A stretch of DNA of 64,000 nucleotides from Magnolia sinica (Eukaryota; Streptophyta; Magnoliopsida; Magnoliales; Magnoliaceae), in NCBI RefSeq assembly GCF_029962835.1, contig NC_080583.1, forward strand, positions 67,689,158 through 67,753,157. The letters are read 5' to 3'. The translations under genes and the position numbers were made by a program. Under the pieces are notes generated by a model that saw only the letters and a program-made list of their open reading frames with translations, did no database searches and had not been told where the DNA came from. Shown here piece by piece: positions 1-16,154 of the stretch (position 1 is its first letter; each line of letters opens with the position of its first letter).

Positions 1-829
1 ATGTATGCAATATCTAAGTGATTTGGGTATCATCCATCACACGCCACAAGAGTATCAAAGGTTTGTATTATCCATCACACTCCACAAGAGTATCAAAGGT
101 TTCTCCGGTAGAATACATATCCTGATTTAGTTGGATTCTTGTATCATATGGATCACTCCTATCAGCCCAATGTATTGGAATTTAAAATTTGAAAACTGTA
201 TTTTGAATGGGAATCTAGATTTGTGTTGGGATTTAGATTCGGGGTCCCACCTTGTTGTATGTGTTGCATATCCACTTTGTCCATCAGTTTTTTACCACTC
301 ATTGTAGGGCACGGTATCAAGGGAAAACACAAATATCAGGTTAATCCCAAAACTTTTGTAAATCCTTACTCAGTGGTGCACTTTCAGATTTGATCTGCTT
401 CATTTATAGGGCTGTTAGCTAAAATGAGCTAGAAAAACTGATGGATGGTTTGAATACAATAAATACTTAAAGGTGGGCCCTATGGTTAGGGGAAACATAC
501 TAATGTATAACCCATCCGATTAAAGATTTATATATACATGGTCTCACATGACAGATTAGGTATCAAGTATTTTACATCACCTGATTTTGGCAAACAAAAA
601 GCTTGTGAGGCCCATCATGTTTTTCATGTAAAATCCACTCCATAAATTAGGTTTCCTCTTTGATTCTAGAATTTTGATTAAAAAATCAGTAGGATCAATA
701 CATAAGGTGGGCTATAAGTTTTTACTCTGGCTTGGATATATTATATGAGTTAGATTTATAAATGTTCAATTTCAATCCTTTTTTTTGTCATTGTTAAATT
801 TTGAAATTTTTTTTTTTTTTATTGGGCAG
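1..829 (+). other. Intron of the beta-glucosidase gene
   Basis: No coding exon of the upstream beta-glucosidase part (signal peptide or FxFGxATSAYQ) is visible here. The stretch ends in a T-run and TTGGGCAG acceptor at 820-829, so it reads as the 3' part of a long intron. It contains a shortened foldback repeat, listed separately. Confidence 0.6.
239..500. repeat. Short copy of the palindromic GGGCCCAC repeat in an intron
   Basis: The left arm (GGGGTCCCACC...TATGTGTTGCATATCCAC...GTCCATC) and the right arm (GATGGATGG...ATACTTAAAGGTGGGCCC) are inverted copies of one another, with a shortened centre containing the typical AAAACACAAATATCAGGTTAAT. This is an internally deleted member of the same foldback family as 8913-9370. 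Confidence 0.6.
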
Positions 830-4259
<3,430 letters not shown>

Positions 4260-5099
4260 GCACATGCTCCACTATTGCGCCCTTTCTCTTTTTATGCATG
4301 CACCCATTTATATATATATATATATATATACACTAATTTTGGTGTACAATTTACTAGTGTATCACCAAAACGTAGAAAAGAATATAGGGCGCAATTGGAT
4401 TAGGAGTTAATTAGATTTTCTTACGAGACAATTAGAAGTTGGTTATTTAGATGGTTTCTAATATTATTTGTTATTAAAATGCTTATGCACATTTATCAAT
4501 TTCATTAGTATAGATATTTGGTTTTTATGCTTTTGGTATGTGGGCATTTCTACACCTCTGATATATCTAATATTTACATTAGCTAATGTGACTCAGTCCA
4601 TCCTTACTTTAGGAGTTTATACACCTTTGATTTCTCTATAATGGTCCATTTTATATGACACGGATGGGAACGTTCGCCTAACGAAAATGATCTTGAACAA
4701 TCATATGCAATTCATGATGGATCCGAACAAATACATGAATGTATGATTTTTGCATGCTAGCAAATGAAATGAGTGTTTAACCTAACGAACAATATAGGTC
4801 AATGTATTGGAGTGTCTTAAACATAGCAATGGGCATGGCTAGCTATTTGGTTTTGAGCATAGCCTACCCCACTTTAATGGGCTCAAGATATGGAGCCACT
4901 ATAGACCCAACAATGGGCATGGCTAGCTATTTGGTTTTGAGCATAGCCTACCCCACTTGAATGGGCTCAAGCCTGATTTTCAGCACCCCTAACCATGGAT
5001 TTAAGGTTGGTCCAAGTAGCATTCGGTGCGAATGATCCAGTTCAACACAACTAATCCACCTTCATCCCCTACTTATTTTAAACCATTCTGAAACGAAAT
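4260..5099. other. 3' flank of beta-glucosidase; no gene seen
   Basis: AT-rich DNA with a short (TA)n run near 4310-4330. A segment starting CAATGGGCATGGCTAGC is tandemly repeated at 4827 and 4911 (period about 84 bp). The second unit begins a dispersed repeat that reappears at 6620. No coding potential was recognised. Confidence 0.6.
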
Positions 5100-5660
5100 A
5101 GCTCCAGGTGGGGTTGAAAGTCAAGCGGGTTTAACTCGACCAACCCATGACCGGTTGGGCTCAGGTTAGACGTATCAGATTCGGTCTCGGGCTTGGGTTA
5201 TACAAACACCAACCTAATAAAACTTAGGTCAGGGAAGGGTTGAGGTCTCGGGTTGCCCAACGCAACCCAACCCAAACCCAATTGATATAGAGGTTACTTA
5301 TAAATTATAATTGAGTGTGGATCATTTGTGTTGAAGGCACAAAAAATTCCAGTGCCATCGGATTTCATTGGTGCACAACATTTGCAATGACTTAAGGTAA
5401 CAAGACATGCCAGATTTCTCTCTCCCAAATAGATTGCGTTCTACATAATTCAACTTTTAAAGGAGTAGTTGTCCTATATTTTAGTATGTATCAACCTGGC
5501 CAACCCGACCGAGCCCACTTGGGTTGAATATTCCTAACCATAGGTTGGGTTGGATTGGGTTAGGGTTGAGGACCAACTTGACCCAACTCGCCCGACTTTC
5601 AGCCCTAGCTTTAGGCCCAAGCTGTATCCAGTACCATTTATGGTTTTCACAGTTTGGGAT
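4911..5660. repeat. Dispersed repeat, copy 1 (split by the MITE)
   Basis: 4911-5107 plus 5607-5660 match 6620-6905: both read CAATGGGCATGGYTAGC, then ATGGATTTAAG, AGCATTCGGTGC, a CTGAAAYGAARTAG stretch and ACCATTTATGGTTTTC in the same order. The family is unknown to me and non-coding. Confidence 0.65.
5108..5606. mobile_element. hAT-like MITE, about 500 bp, with degenerate 8-bp target duplication
   Basis: The ends are inverted: the left reads GGGGTTGAAAGTCAAGCGGG from 5110 and the right, on the other strand, AGGGCTGAAAGTCGGGCGAG from 5606. The 8-bp flanks are agctccag (5100-5107) and agctttag (5607-5614), six of eight matching. The body is rich in GGGTTGGGTT-type text and codes for nothing. 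The related repeat copy at 6620-6905 reads straight through this position without the insert, giving an empty site. An 8-bp target duplication and short TIRs suggest the hAT superfamily. Confidence 0.7.
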
Positions 5661-6619
5661 GCCCAACTCTATTGAACATGAAAGGAATATAATCATAATT
5701 TGAGAGCTACTTATGTGCTAAGGTAATTAGAAATCTGGCCATTTCCTATCTATTGAACTAAATATTGCAATTCAATCAAATATTGGTGACCAAAGGCAGC
5801 CTTTAGTATTGTTCTTAACTTTACAATACTATTTTTTTTTAATTATAGAGAAGACAAAAAAGGTTCACTACTTCTAGAACTACTTGCCTCTTAATATTTC
5901 TTTCCTGACCAATGCTAGTTTGGCCCAGACTGTAGCATTATGAACAACAAATGTTATGAGACATGTGGTGAGTCAGCAGTGTGGACTCCGCCTTGTTGGC
6001 ACTTCATTAGGGATGATGAGGTGGACGGGTACACCACTCTCTTAGAGTGGTTTCATGCTTGTAGGCCTTAGATTGGTGAATGCGTTAATTTGGACTAGAG
6101 ACAAGTCAGGTTGCTCTTCAATTGGATCCTTCTATGTCATGCTTTAGAAGGGTGGGGAGAATATATGATTGACTCACATGTTGCATTAGGGGGCCCCTCC
6201 TATGAGTAGAAATAGAATTCTAATGATCGACAATTTCCTAAAGCACTCTATAGTCATTCCAATGCTTAATTCGGTTAACCATTTTCTTATCCATTACCCT
6301 TCTGCAACCCAAGTATGAGCTTATGTTCTTGACCTATCTCGACACCTTTTTGCAATGATCACCATAGCATTGATTGGGTTGTATGTCATGTTTGAGATAC
6401 TATTGTAGAATGAGCGGGGAAGTAAGGAATGGGTGGAAAAGATGCAATTTTCATTTCGATCTTTGCTTGATTTCTTTGTTGTTTTTGTTCTTGGAGCTAC
6501 CTCAATGCCTTTTTTATTGAAATCTATTTTTATCTTTCCAAAAGAAAAAAAAAAAAAGACAATCAAACCAAATGGAAGTAAGAATAGGTATTTTGAATAT
6601 GGGTACATTGTAGAGCCAA

Positions 6620-6905
6620 CAATGGGCATGGTTAGCCATTTGGTTTTGAGCCTAACTTACCCCACTTGAATGGGCTCAATTCTGATTTTTAACACCCCCT
6701 AACCATGGATTTAAGACTCGTTTAAGTAGCATTCGGTGCAAATGATTCAGTTCGACACCACCAAATCTCCCTTCATCCTTGACTTAATGAGTCATTTGAC
6801 TTAAAGTAACAGAGTCATTTGACTATTATCCCTCATTGATTTTTAAGTCACCCTGAAATGAAGTAGATCCAAGCCCAATCTGCATCCAACCATTTATGGT
6901 TTTCA
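6620..6905. repeat. Dispersed repeat, copy 2 (empty site)
   Basis: Same order of blocks as copy 1, but with no MITE between GAAGTAGATCCAA and GCCCAATCTGCATCC. It also carries a short extra stretch around 6788-6845 (a repeated GTCATTTGACT) that is absent from copy 1. The unique stretch 5661-6619 between the copies shows no gene. Confidence 0.65.
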
Positions 6906-7281
6906 TTCATTGAACTGTTATAGTCCCGTTTATCATATTTCAATACTTCGAGATGTATTATCTTGAAGTACTTCCCAATATTGTATTCTACTAAACCTCT
7001 TCTCTTCCATCTGTAAGCAGATTGCCGGTGCACAAAGCGATTTCTATGACAAATCCACCCAATCCACCAGTTTTTCATGGGATATGGTTCTAAAAATCAG
7101 GTAAATCCAATACTCCTAAGGGCCACACTAAAGGAAACAGCAGGAATGGAAACGTACATCGTTGAAATCTTCTTGGAGCCCGACCATGATGCTTATATGC
7201 AATCCAAACTATTACCACTCAGATAAGGCACAACAAATATCACTGTGATACAAAATTTCCATGGCCCCCACAAAGTTTCCA

Positions 7282-7917
7282 ATGGCGAGCATTCAATCCC
7301 TGTTGTTTTGTGTTGAGTCTTGGATTTGCTAATTTTTTATAATCCTGTCCTATTGTTACCTTGCAAAACTTATGGATGGCTTGGATTTATCATGGAAATC
7401 TATGTGAGTCGTACTCAACTTTTGACTCTACAAACTTCTTGCCAAATAGGGTTTCATGTGAACAAGACCACATGAAACAATGGCGATTAAACTCTAACCA
7501 TTAAAAACTTCCTAGGGCCCACCTCAATACTCACCCTAGGGTTTCTTTTCCATCCAACCTTTTGATAAGGACACACATATAGATGAAGGGAAAAACAAAT
7601 ATGGCGAGCATTCAATCCCTGTTGTTTTGTGTTGAGTCTTGGATTTGCTAATTTTTTATAATCCTGTCCTATCGTTACCTTGCAAAACTTATGGATGGCT
7701 TGGACTTATCAAAATCTATGTGAGTCGTGCACAACTTTTGACTCTACAAACTTCCTGCCAAATAGGGTTTCATGTGAACAACACCACATGAAACAATGGT
7801 GATTAAACTCTAACCATTAAAAACTTCCTAGGGCCCACCTCAATACTCACCCTAGGGTTTCTTTTCCATCCAACCTTTTGATAAGGACACACATATAAAT
7901 GAAGGGAAAAACAAATA
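7282..7917. repeat. 319-bp tandem duplication inside a foldback-type repeat
   Basis: 7282-7600 and 7601-7917 are near-identical direct copies, both beginning ATGGCGAGCATTCAATCCCT and ending GGGAAAAACAAATAT. Differences are a few substitutions and a short deletion near 7711. Flanking text (7115-7281, 7918-8070) is degraded half-units of the GGGCCCAC repeat family. Confidence 0.9.
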
Positions 7918-8069
7918 TTAGCATGATCCGACTATTTTTTGGCCCACAAGAAGTTTTCAATGCTGGGTATTCAATCCCTACTTAGTAGCCCATTTGATAT
8001 TTTGATCTGCTTCATTTTAAGGACCATGCCCTAAAATGAGCTTGAAATACTAGTGGACGGTTTGGATAT

Positions 8070-8912
8070 ATAACACATAGTTCATTCTTGAGTCGGGAGG
8101 TGTATTGGCGTGACCTTTCCAAGGATAGTGTCTTTCCAAGGATAGTGTTAAAAAAAAAAAAAAAAAAGGTTAAAATAGCGATGTGATTTGTTATGCGGTA
8201 TGAGGCTGTAATGCCTATTTTGAAAAAGAAAAAAAAAAAGCCCATGATGACCTGTAATGGTCATAACAGGTTGATATGGACCTGATACATTATCTTCCTT
8301 AAAAAAAAATTTAATAGTTATGGCCATTAGGATTTTTCATCTATCATCTCATGCATTGTTAATCGTCGGATGAAATTTATTAATGAACAGATGCTGGAAA
8401 AAAAAAAACACCAAAGCGATATTTACAAGAGTGTATGAAGGAGCTGATGATACCGTTCGACATCCTCTACTCTTCCAACTCCATGCAAGAATTCACAACA
8501 CCGCAATGAACTGATGATAGGTGGGATTAAAACCAGTGTTTGATTTTTGTATATATATATATGTTTGTACAACTCGTGTTTGTTAGGATTTTTCTTCCTT
8601 TGTTATTCTTAAGGGACGGGCGGAGTTGTAAATCAACGTCGTTTGTCTAATACACATGAAGAATACAAACTCATTATTTTGGGACGAAACTGTGAATTAT
8701 TATGTTGAAAATCTGATTTAGTTAGATTGCTTGGATTAGTATTTAATGAAGTTTGGGATGATAGATGTAAGATGGATTTTCAAATCAGGTTTCTGTTGGG
8801 TATTTCCAACTGGGTTTGGGAGGATAGATGTAAGATGGATTTTCAATTCAGGTTTCAGTTGGGTATTGACAGGCGTTCTAGCTGAAATTTGAAGGTGTCC
8901 AAAGCCTTCTTA
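8070..8912. other. Intergenic DNA, no gene seen
   Basis: Contains poly-A runs near 8150 and 8230 and a duplicated phrase (GGGATGATAGATGTAAGATGGATTTTCAA near 8756 and again near 8819). No coding frame of note. Confidence 0.5.
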
Positions 8913-9370
8913 GGTGTTACCTTGGGGCCCACCTTAATGATGTGTTGTATATCCACGCCGTCCATCTGTTTTTCCAACTCATTTTAAGGGGTGGTCCCAA
9001 AAATTAAGCAGATTCGAATTTTAGATGGATTACACTACAGGAAACGGTGGTGATTGAATGCATACCATTAAAAACTTCCCAAGGCCACTGTAAGCAGATC
9101 CTTAATGTTTATTTTCCATCCAATCCATTGATAAGGTTAGTCAGACCTGGATGAAGGGACAATACAAAGATCAACTTGATCCAAAACTTTGGTGGCCTGC
9201 AAAAAGTTTTTAACGATCATTCACCATGTTTTCTAATGGTGTGGTCCACTGGATCTTTGGATCTGCTTAATTTTTTGATAAACTTCCTAAACTGAGCTGT
9301 AAAAATGGATGTGCGGCATGGATACATGATAAATTTATTAAGGTGGACCCCACACGGTAAGGGTAACACC
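8913..9370. mobile_element. Palindromic MITE of the GGGCCCAC family, near full length
   Basis: Inverted arms: GGTGTTACCTTGGGGCCCAC at 8913, and GGTGTTACCCTTACCGTGTG on the other strand from 9370. Inside each arm come TGATGTRTT..., CCRYRCCGTCCATC and ATTTTAAGG in mirror order, with a central stretch (CATCCAAYCCATTGATAAGG...GATCAACTTGATCCAAAAC). Non-coding. I could not find a matching target duplication, so superfamily is unresolved. Confidence 0.75.
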
Positions 9371-9512
9371 AAATTTGCTCCTACTTTTAAGACGTGGACA
9401 TGTCAACTCATGTAACTCGTCCGAGTCAACTCTGACTCAGTAGGTTCGATGGAGAGAGAACAGTTGTACTGACTCAGTTGGTACTATGTTGAGTCGAGGG
9501 TGACTCGTGAGC

Positions 9513-12500
9513 TGTAATGCCCTGAAAATTGGGGGTTGAGCAGAAGCTCAACTCCCGAGTTCCAACGCATCACTTATGCAACATAGATAATGATGATTAA
9601 ATGTTGTCCATATTAGTGCATTAAACATGAGTGGGATTACACTAAATCAGCACATCGTACTCCAGAGACAATTAGATTAAGCAAGCGGAAGACTGTGATA
9701 GAGATATAAAGTATATAAGTGGATATGAACCCCAGAGTATGATCATGTCACTAGGTTGAATAATTACATGTATAGTTCCAAAATATACAAAATGATAAAG
9801 TGTAATCTCATCTAATCCATATCCCTGTAGCCCTGGTGACGTAACTCCAGGTCTACATAGACTCGCCAGAGAGTTGCAGGTAGGAGAACTCCCCCTCGTC
9901 ATCATAAAAGGCCGGCTCCAACTCATAAACCTCGTCGTCATCTGAAACTACAACAGAGTCTGGTTGGTGTTTTAAAACATTGTCATAGAGTGGGAGTGAG
10001 TGATCAACTCAGTAGAGCTATAAGGCAAAGGTTAACATGTTATCAATTCAATCAAGCAGTAATGATAAAGCAGTACAAAAATCATGTCCTAAATACTCTT
10101 GTTAATGTAAGAATGATATGAATTAATGATGCATGCCCTCACTTGCACTCCCTCTATGACATCATCTCACAGTCGCACATGCTAAACTCCCACTATGCTC
10201 AACACCCACTCCAAAGGTACATGCAATGTGGTGCATGGTCATGTTAGCTAAGTCCTTACTTAGATTTATTCATACAGTAGATTTGAAAATTTAAGGTACC
10301 TCCCTTTATATCATTGACCCAAACAATGATCCATCTAGGGTCGTCAGTCCTAGTTAATTACATACGATAGGAAAGTTCGCGAGTTTACATTATAGGTCGC
10401 TACGGGAGGCTTATCACCTCAGCATAGGCTTAAATCACACTCGAGGTCACTACGAGAGGCTCGTCACCCAATCGTATGCCTATTTTATACTCGAGGCGAC
10501 TATGGGAAAGCTCGTCACCTTAGCGTAGGCTGACAGCTCAAATATAGTGTCCCGTACCACCGTATTTGGCTCACGAGTTTGGGTTACTCAGTGGACACTA
10601 CGAGGAGGCTTGTTACCCAAGAGTAGGCCGAAATCTCGACTACGGTGTCTCATACCACTATGCCTGGCTCATGAGTCTTAGCAGATCGCGGTACCAACGT
10701 TGAACGGGTTGTTTAGTGGTAAGTGGTACCTTAGATTCAAACAGTAACATCCATACATAGTGAACATACATTTGGCTAATCGGGTTACTTGACAAGCTTG
10801 ACTGGTACGAGCGCACGCTAAATTAATCAACATGGAGCACATACACACTCCTTGGGGCTTAACCACTGTCGATAATCACCGTACGACTCGGATTCATTGA
10901 ACGTATCCATTGCGGGGAAACTAGTTCAGCCACTGATTCGGGAATCATTACCGATTGCCTGGACTACGTAGTAGTCCCAATCATACTCAGTTGCAATAAG
11001 CATTCATATGTAATAGTCAAACAGCATTTAACAACCAAATCACATATAAATCTCATTTGAGCATTTTAATAAACACATAGTGCACATGTTATCACACATA
11101 AGCATTTCATACATGAATCACGTAGTCGAATGTAAATTACATGAAGGAATCTATTCATATAGCTAAGATAGTTGAAAATCTCATCTCAACACCCTTAATA
11201 AATGCATTTCATCAAACAATCACCCATTCAGACATTTTATCAAACACTTAGACTACACATCTCAAACATACGTGTAATGAATTAGTTATAACACATATTA
11301 CGGCAAATCCTTTCATAAAGGAGTTGTCACGCATACAACGATCATGTGCTCTCAATTAATAATCATGGCAAGCACAAATCAAAATTTTATATTCATTCAA
11401 ATATTTTAACAAAATCATGGAATGGATAGTTAGTAAGCATAGTTCATACATATGTAATATATGGAAAGCATCATATCTAAGGGTATATGGTGGCAATTAA
11501 GTCAGTCATAAAACATTACTGACATTGAAAGCCTTAAAAACCATAACCTAAACATTTATAGTCCGCACCTTTCGTTAGTATACTCGTATCGAACTCAGTT
11601 TGATTCCTACGTTCCCGAATACAGAACAACGGGTACCTATACATTGAGTTAGGTTAGCTATTTCATAGATTCTTTTATTTGGATCCCCAAAATAAGATTA
11701 GGTTTAGGATTTTTTACCCAAAAATAGATTCGGATTTGACGGTGTAGCGATACGGGGGGGATGATTCGGCACGTGGAGTGGTAGGAACGAATCCCAGCAA
11801 CTATTTCACACTTTCTCCCTCTTCTCCTCACTTTTTCCTTCTCTTTTCTCTCTTCTCTCCTAGGGTTTAGGAAATTCGTATAGAATGAGAGGGGTGGGTT
11901 AAGGCCCTTATCTAGGCCCAGAACTGGTACCAATGTCCCCAGGGCCATGATATACTTAGGGTATAGTCAAAGGATGGCTGATTCAGGTCAACGAAGTTCA
12001 TTTGGAGGTCCATTTTCCGTATACGGTCCAGAAAAAGTTCATTGACAATGGATCTATGTCAGGTTAAGATTTCAGTCTGATCGGATTTGTAGATCGACCG
12101 TGAAGGACCAGTTTCAATTCAACGGCCTTCGTTATTCGATCAGGGCCACAGGTATACTGGCATGTGTTGAGAATTTTTCCTGATCCAAGGGTGTAGTTGG
12201 GTCAGAATCTGACGGTCTGAAACCTTAAATTTGGTCTGCAAGCGAATAACCCAATTCACTTAAGTTCAAGTTCATTTTCTAAAGATATTCGCGTTTCTTA
12301 CACACTTCGCTCTAGCCTCAAGTTGTGCATTTCTGGATATTATTTAGACTTGATTCCTGACATGGTTGTCAAGCCCAGTAAGGCGGTCATAATTATATAA
12401 TTTCGTGGTAATTGGACTTTCGATGCGCGGTCCAGGTCTGATACGGAGTTTTAATGTGCTCCCAAGAGCAACTGGGTTTTGAGATTGATCCTAGGTTTTT

Positions 12501-12672
12501 AGGTAATGTTGGGTTAGCGATTCTAATGGTTTTGGGTCTTGCAGTTCGTATAGAAAGCAGTTCAAGCTAATTCCACTGGTATTTGAGATTAGTACTTAAT
12601 TAATCTTCTTCTAATTACTAAAGGATTCACTCATTAATGATTTCTGCCTGAGGTGGTACTCGGGTCTTTGTA
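9513..12672 (-). mobile_element. 3' LTR of outer chromovirus
   Basis: Direct copy of 30327-33490: both read TGTAATRCCCTGAAAATYGG at the left and ACTCGGGTCTTTGTA (or ATTCGGG...) at the right, about 3160 bp. In a 60-base sample at the left end I counted five differences; in about 230 bases near 11041 I counted seven. The element lies on the minus strand, so this is its downstream LTR. The minus-strand 3' end is ...ATTACA, but its 5' end begins TACAAAG rather than TG. Confidence 0.9.
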
Positions 12673-14100
12673 AATCTACCCCCCTTAAAGAAAATTTTGT
12701 CCTTGAAATTAGTACCTTTTCGTACTCCTCGAGAATCTGCGGGTAGTTATTACGAACCTCAGCTTCTGTTTCCCAAGTAGCCTCTTCCTCAGTGTGGTGG
12801 GTCCACAGTACCTTCACAAGCGGAATGACCTTACTGCGCAGTACCTGTTCCTTCATGTCTAAGATACGTGTCAGTCACAGTACATAAGTGGCATCCTCAC
12901 TCAACTGTACCTGCTCCCATTTGATAATGTGGGAAGGGTTAGGAACGTATTTCTTCAGCATCGATACATGAAATACGTTATGTACGCCTACGAGTGGTGT
13001 GGGCAAAGCAAGGCGGTACGCTACCACACCCACTTGAGCTAGTATCTAGAATGGGTCAATGAAAGTTTTCCTTTCTTTCCAAACTGGAGGACTCCCTTCA
13101 TTGGGAAAACCTTTAGGAATACATGGTCCCCAACCTCAAACTCTAGTGGTCGCCTCCTCGTATCGACGTAACTCTTCTGTCTACTCAGTGCTACCAAGAG
13201 TCGATGCCTGATAATGTTGATCTTCTCTGAGGTCGCTTGTACTAACTCTAGGCCAATCAAACTCTTCTCGCCAACCTCTGCCCATCAATGTGGTGCTCTA
13301 CACAGACGCCCATACAGTGCTTCGTAGGGGGCCATGCCAATACTTACCTAAAAGCTGTTGTTATAAGAGAACTCAGCATAGGGAAGACAGTCATCCCAAC
13401 TGTCTTTGAAATCAAGCGCACAAGCTCGCAACGTATTCTCTAACACCTGATTCACCCATTTCGTTTTCCTATCCGTCTGTGGGTGGAACGCGGTACTGAA
13501 CTTCAGTTTTACATCTATTGCTTCCTAGATACGAGTCCAAAAGATATGTGAATCGCATGTCTCAGTCCGACACGATCTCCATCGGCACTCTATGCAGACG
13601 TACTATCTCCTTGATGTACAGCCTGGCTAAATCGTCTACTAAGTTTGAGACTTTAATCGGGAGAAAATGAGCCGATTTCGTCAACTGGTCCACAATCACA
13701 CAAATGGAGTCATGTCCCTTCCTCGTCTTTGGTAACCCTGAGATGAAATTCATAGAAATGAAATCTCATTTCCATTCAACTATGGGCATGGGCTGAATAA
13801 ACCAGGAGGTCGGCAATGTTCGGCCTTGACCTGCTGACACGTAAGACAACGGGACACAAAATCTGTTATGTGGGCTTTCATATTGTCTCATCAGTACGAA
13901 CGCTTCATATCTCGATACATCTTCGTACTACCAGGATGCATCACCATCTTCAAATTATGGGTAGCTTCGAGAACTTCCCCTTTCAAGTTATGAAGGTTTG
14001 AGGCGCATAGGCGGCACGATAATGTAAACCCCCATTCGTACCAACCCTCCATTCCAAGTTTTCATCGTCACTAGCTCCCTTTCTCAACTCTGCCAACCCT
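12611..14100 (-). pseudogene. Chromovirus integrase with chromodomain-like tail (broken)
   Basis: Minus-strand fragments in order: an HHCC zinc-binding region around 13850-13990 (HPG... CLTCQQVK); the core at 13562-13753 (MNFISGLPKT, VDQLTKSAHFLPIK), where the first catalytic Asp of the usual MDFI is Asn; the GPY-side region at 13039-13260 (RRPLEFEVGDHVFLKV); and a tail at 12611-12856 with IPLVKVLWTHHTEEEATWE, typical of the C-terminal chromodomain of chromoviruses. That tail overlaps the PPT and the start of the 3' LTR. Frames change and stops intervene, so no functional integrase is encoded. The chromodomain and very long LTRs point to the Tekay/Del clade. Confidence 0.85.
12673..12690 (-). 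other. Polypurine tract of outer chromovirus
   Basis: On the minus strand the sequence CTTTAAGGGGGGTAGATT sits immediately before the LTR, the expected place and composition for the plus-strand primer of a gypsy element. Confidence 0.85.
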
Positions 14101-14360
14101 TCATCTTCCTTCTGAGCCACAACGATTCGGTCATCGATAAGTGGCCAGACATGAATATGTGCGATACTCTCAAACGGCTCCTCTATCGTAAGCTTCTATT
14201 CAAAGTCTCGCACAAACTCGACCATATTTCATTCTTGTATCATCAGTGGAGTTGCAAATGCTATCGTCTTCTTACTGCTCAATGCCTCCGCCATAAGGTT
14301 AGCCTTGCCAGGGTGGTAGGAGACCTCGAACTTGAAGTCCTTCAAGGTTTCCATCCACCG

Positions 14361-15300
14361 TCACTGCCTCATATTTAAGTCCCTCTGCGTGAATATGTAC
14401 CTGAGGCTCTTGTGGTCGCAAAAGAGCTTGAACTCCTCTCTATAAAGGTAATGTCTCCAGAGCTTTAATTTAAAGATGACAGCCATTAACTCTAGGTCGT
14501 GCATAGGGTAGTTCTCCTTGTGTTTCCTCAACTGTCGCGAGGCATAAGCAATCACCATGTCCTTCTGCATCAGAACACAACCCTAACCAACACGAGATGC
14601 ATCGGTGTATATCGTATATTTGACCCCCTGCTGTGGCAATATTAGTACGAGTGCGGATGTCAACTTGTCCTTCAGTTCCTGAAAAGCTTCTTCTGCCTTC
14701 TCGTTCCAGGAAAACTTGAGATCCTTCCGAGTGAGTTGTGACAACGGTCTGGCTATCTTGAAAAGGTCCCTAATGAATCGACAGTAGTAACCTACTAGGC
14801 CAAGAAAACTCCTAACTTTAGTAACCAAACCAGGTTGCTCCCAGTCCTGAACTGCGGCTACCTTAGCAAGGTCTACCGCTATTCCTTCCTTAGACACCAT
14901 ATGTCCCAGGAACTTAACTTCTTCTTTTCAGAAGTCACACTTCTTGTATTGGGCATACAACTGCTTCTTCCTAAGAGTATTAAAGACTACTTGTAGGTGT
15001 TCCTCGTGCTCCTTCTGACTCTTAGAATATATCAGGATGTCATCTATAAATACGATAACGAATCGGAATATATATGGTCGAAACACTCGGTTCATCAGGT
15101 CCATGAACACGGCCGGTGCGTTTGTGAGTCCAAACGACATCACAAGGAACTTGTAGTGCCCAAAGATGGTTTTGAACGTTGCTTTCAGTACGTTGTCATC
15201 CCTGACGCACAACTGGTGATAACCTTACCGCATGTCAATCTTCAAGAAATACTGTGCCCCCTTCAACTGGTCGAACAGATCATCTATCCTGGGTAAAGGA
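14361..15300 (-). pseudogene. Chromovirus reverse transcriptase and RNase H (broken)
   Basis: The minus-strand piece 14928-15212 has [19 protein letters not shown] and the active-site box [12 protein letters not shown]. 14583-14900 continues with RSFLGLVGYYCRFI and ends at the RNase H start, YTIYTDASRVG. 14361-14570 has [17 protein letters not shown] and [10 protein letters not shown]. Stops separate the pieces (for example before 14928 and at 14583). These are the standard domains that copy the element's RNA and remove the template; here they are inactive. Confidence 0.9.
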
Positions 15301-15320
15301 TACTTATTCTTTACTGTCAC

Positions 15321-16133
15321 TTAGTTCAAGCTGCGATAATCAATACATAATCGCAGCATTCTATCCTTCTTCTTCACAGACAATACAAGTGCTCCCCAGG
15401 GAGATATACTCGGTCGTATGAAGCATGAATCTAACAAGTTGTCAATCTGTCTCCTCAACTCCTCCATTTCACATGGAGGCATGTAATAAGTTAGTAGTGA
15501 AATGGGTGTTGCACCAGACACTAGATCAATGGTAAAATCAATCTCGCACTGAGGAGGTAATCCAGGTATTATCCTGAACACGTCCGTAAAATCCTGAACT
15601 ACAGGTACGCTCCTAAGTGTCGGACCATCAACATTCTCTAACAAGGTGGCATAACAACTAACGCGGCAGGGCCAACTGACCTGAACTGGAAAAGTAAAGG
15701 CCATGCCCTCAGGTGCACGTGCTGTCACCACTCTGGTATCGCAATCAATATCAGCCTTCATCTCGGTGAGCCAATCTATACTGAGGATAACTTCGTAATG
15801 ATGTAGTGGGGCAATGATCAGGTTAACAAGTATTGTCTTGCTTCCTAACTCTATCGAGCAATCCTTACAAATCTTGGTAAGTTCTGAAAAGGTCCCTGTG
15901 GCGGTAAGGATTCTCACCCCCTTCGTAGGAGCTGTTCCTAACACTAGTCGCTTGATTGTTGCACATGATATTATAGAGATAGTGGACCCAGTGTCCACCA
16001 ATAAGAAGACTGGTGTACCTTGAATGTGTGATGTGACTTTGAAAGCCATCGGTGCTGTAATTGCTGTCTCGGATGCCTCAGTTGCAAGTGAGTGCACACG
16101 AGCTTGTTGAGGACGATTTGGCTGCGGCACCAT
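15321..16133 (-). pseudogene. Chromovirus protease and N-terminal RT (270-codon open stretch)
   Basis: Longest intact pol stretch. Protease region: FLLVDTGSTISII with the catalytic DTG; a later ILSIDWL corresponds to the usual LGMDWL. After a linker come PGLPPQCEIDFTIDL, the FIRPSISPWGALVLSVKKKD box and LRLCIDYRSLN of the RT fingers. The frame closes at a stop just after RSLN, where intact elements continue into the palm. Confidence 0.9.
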
Positions 16134-16154
16134 AGGCCATTGAGGTGGCCTAAA

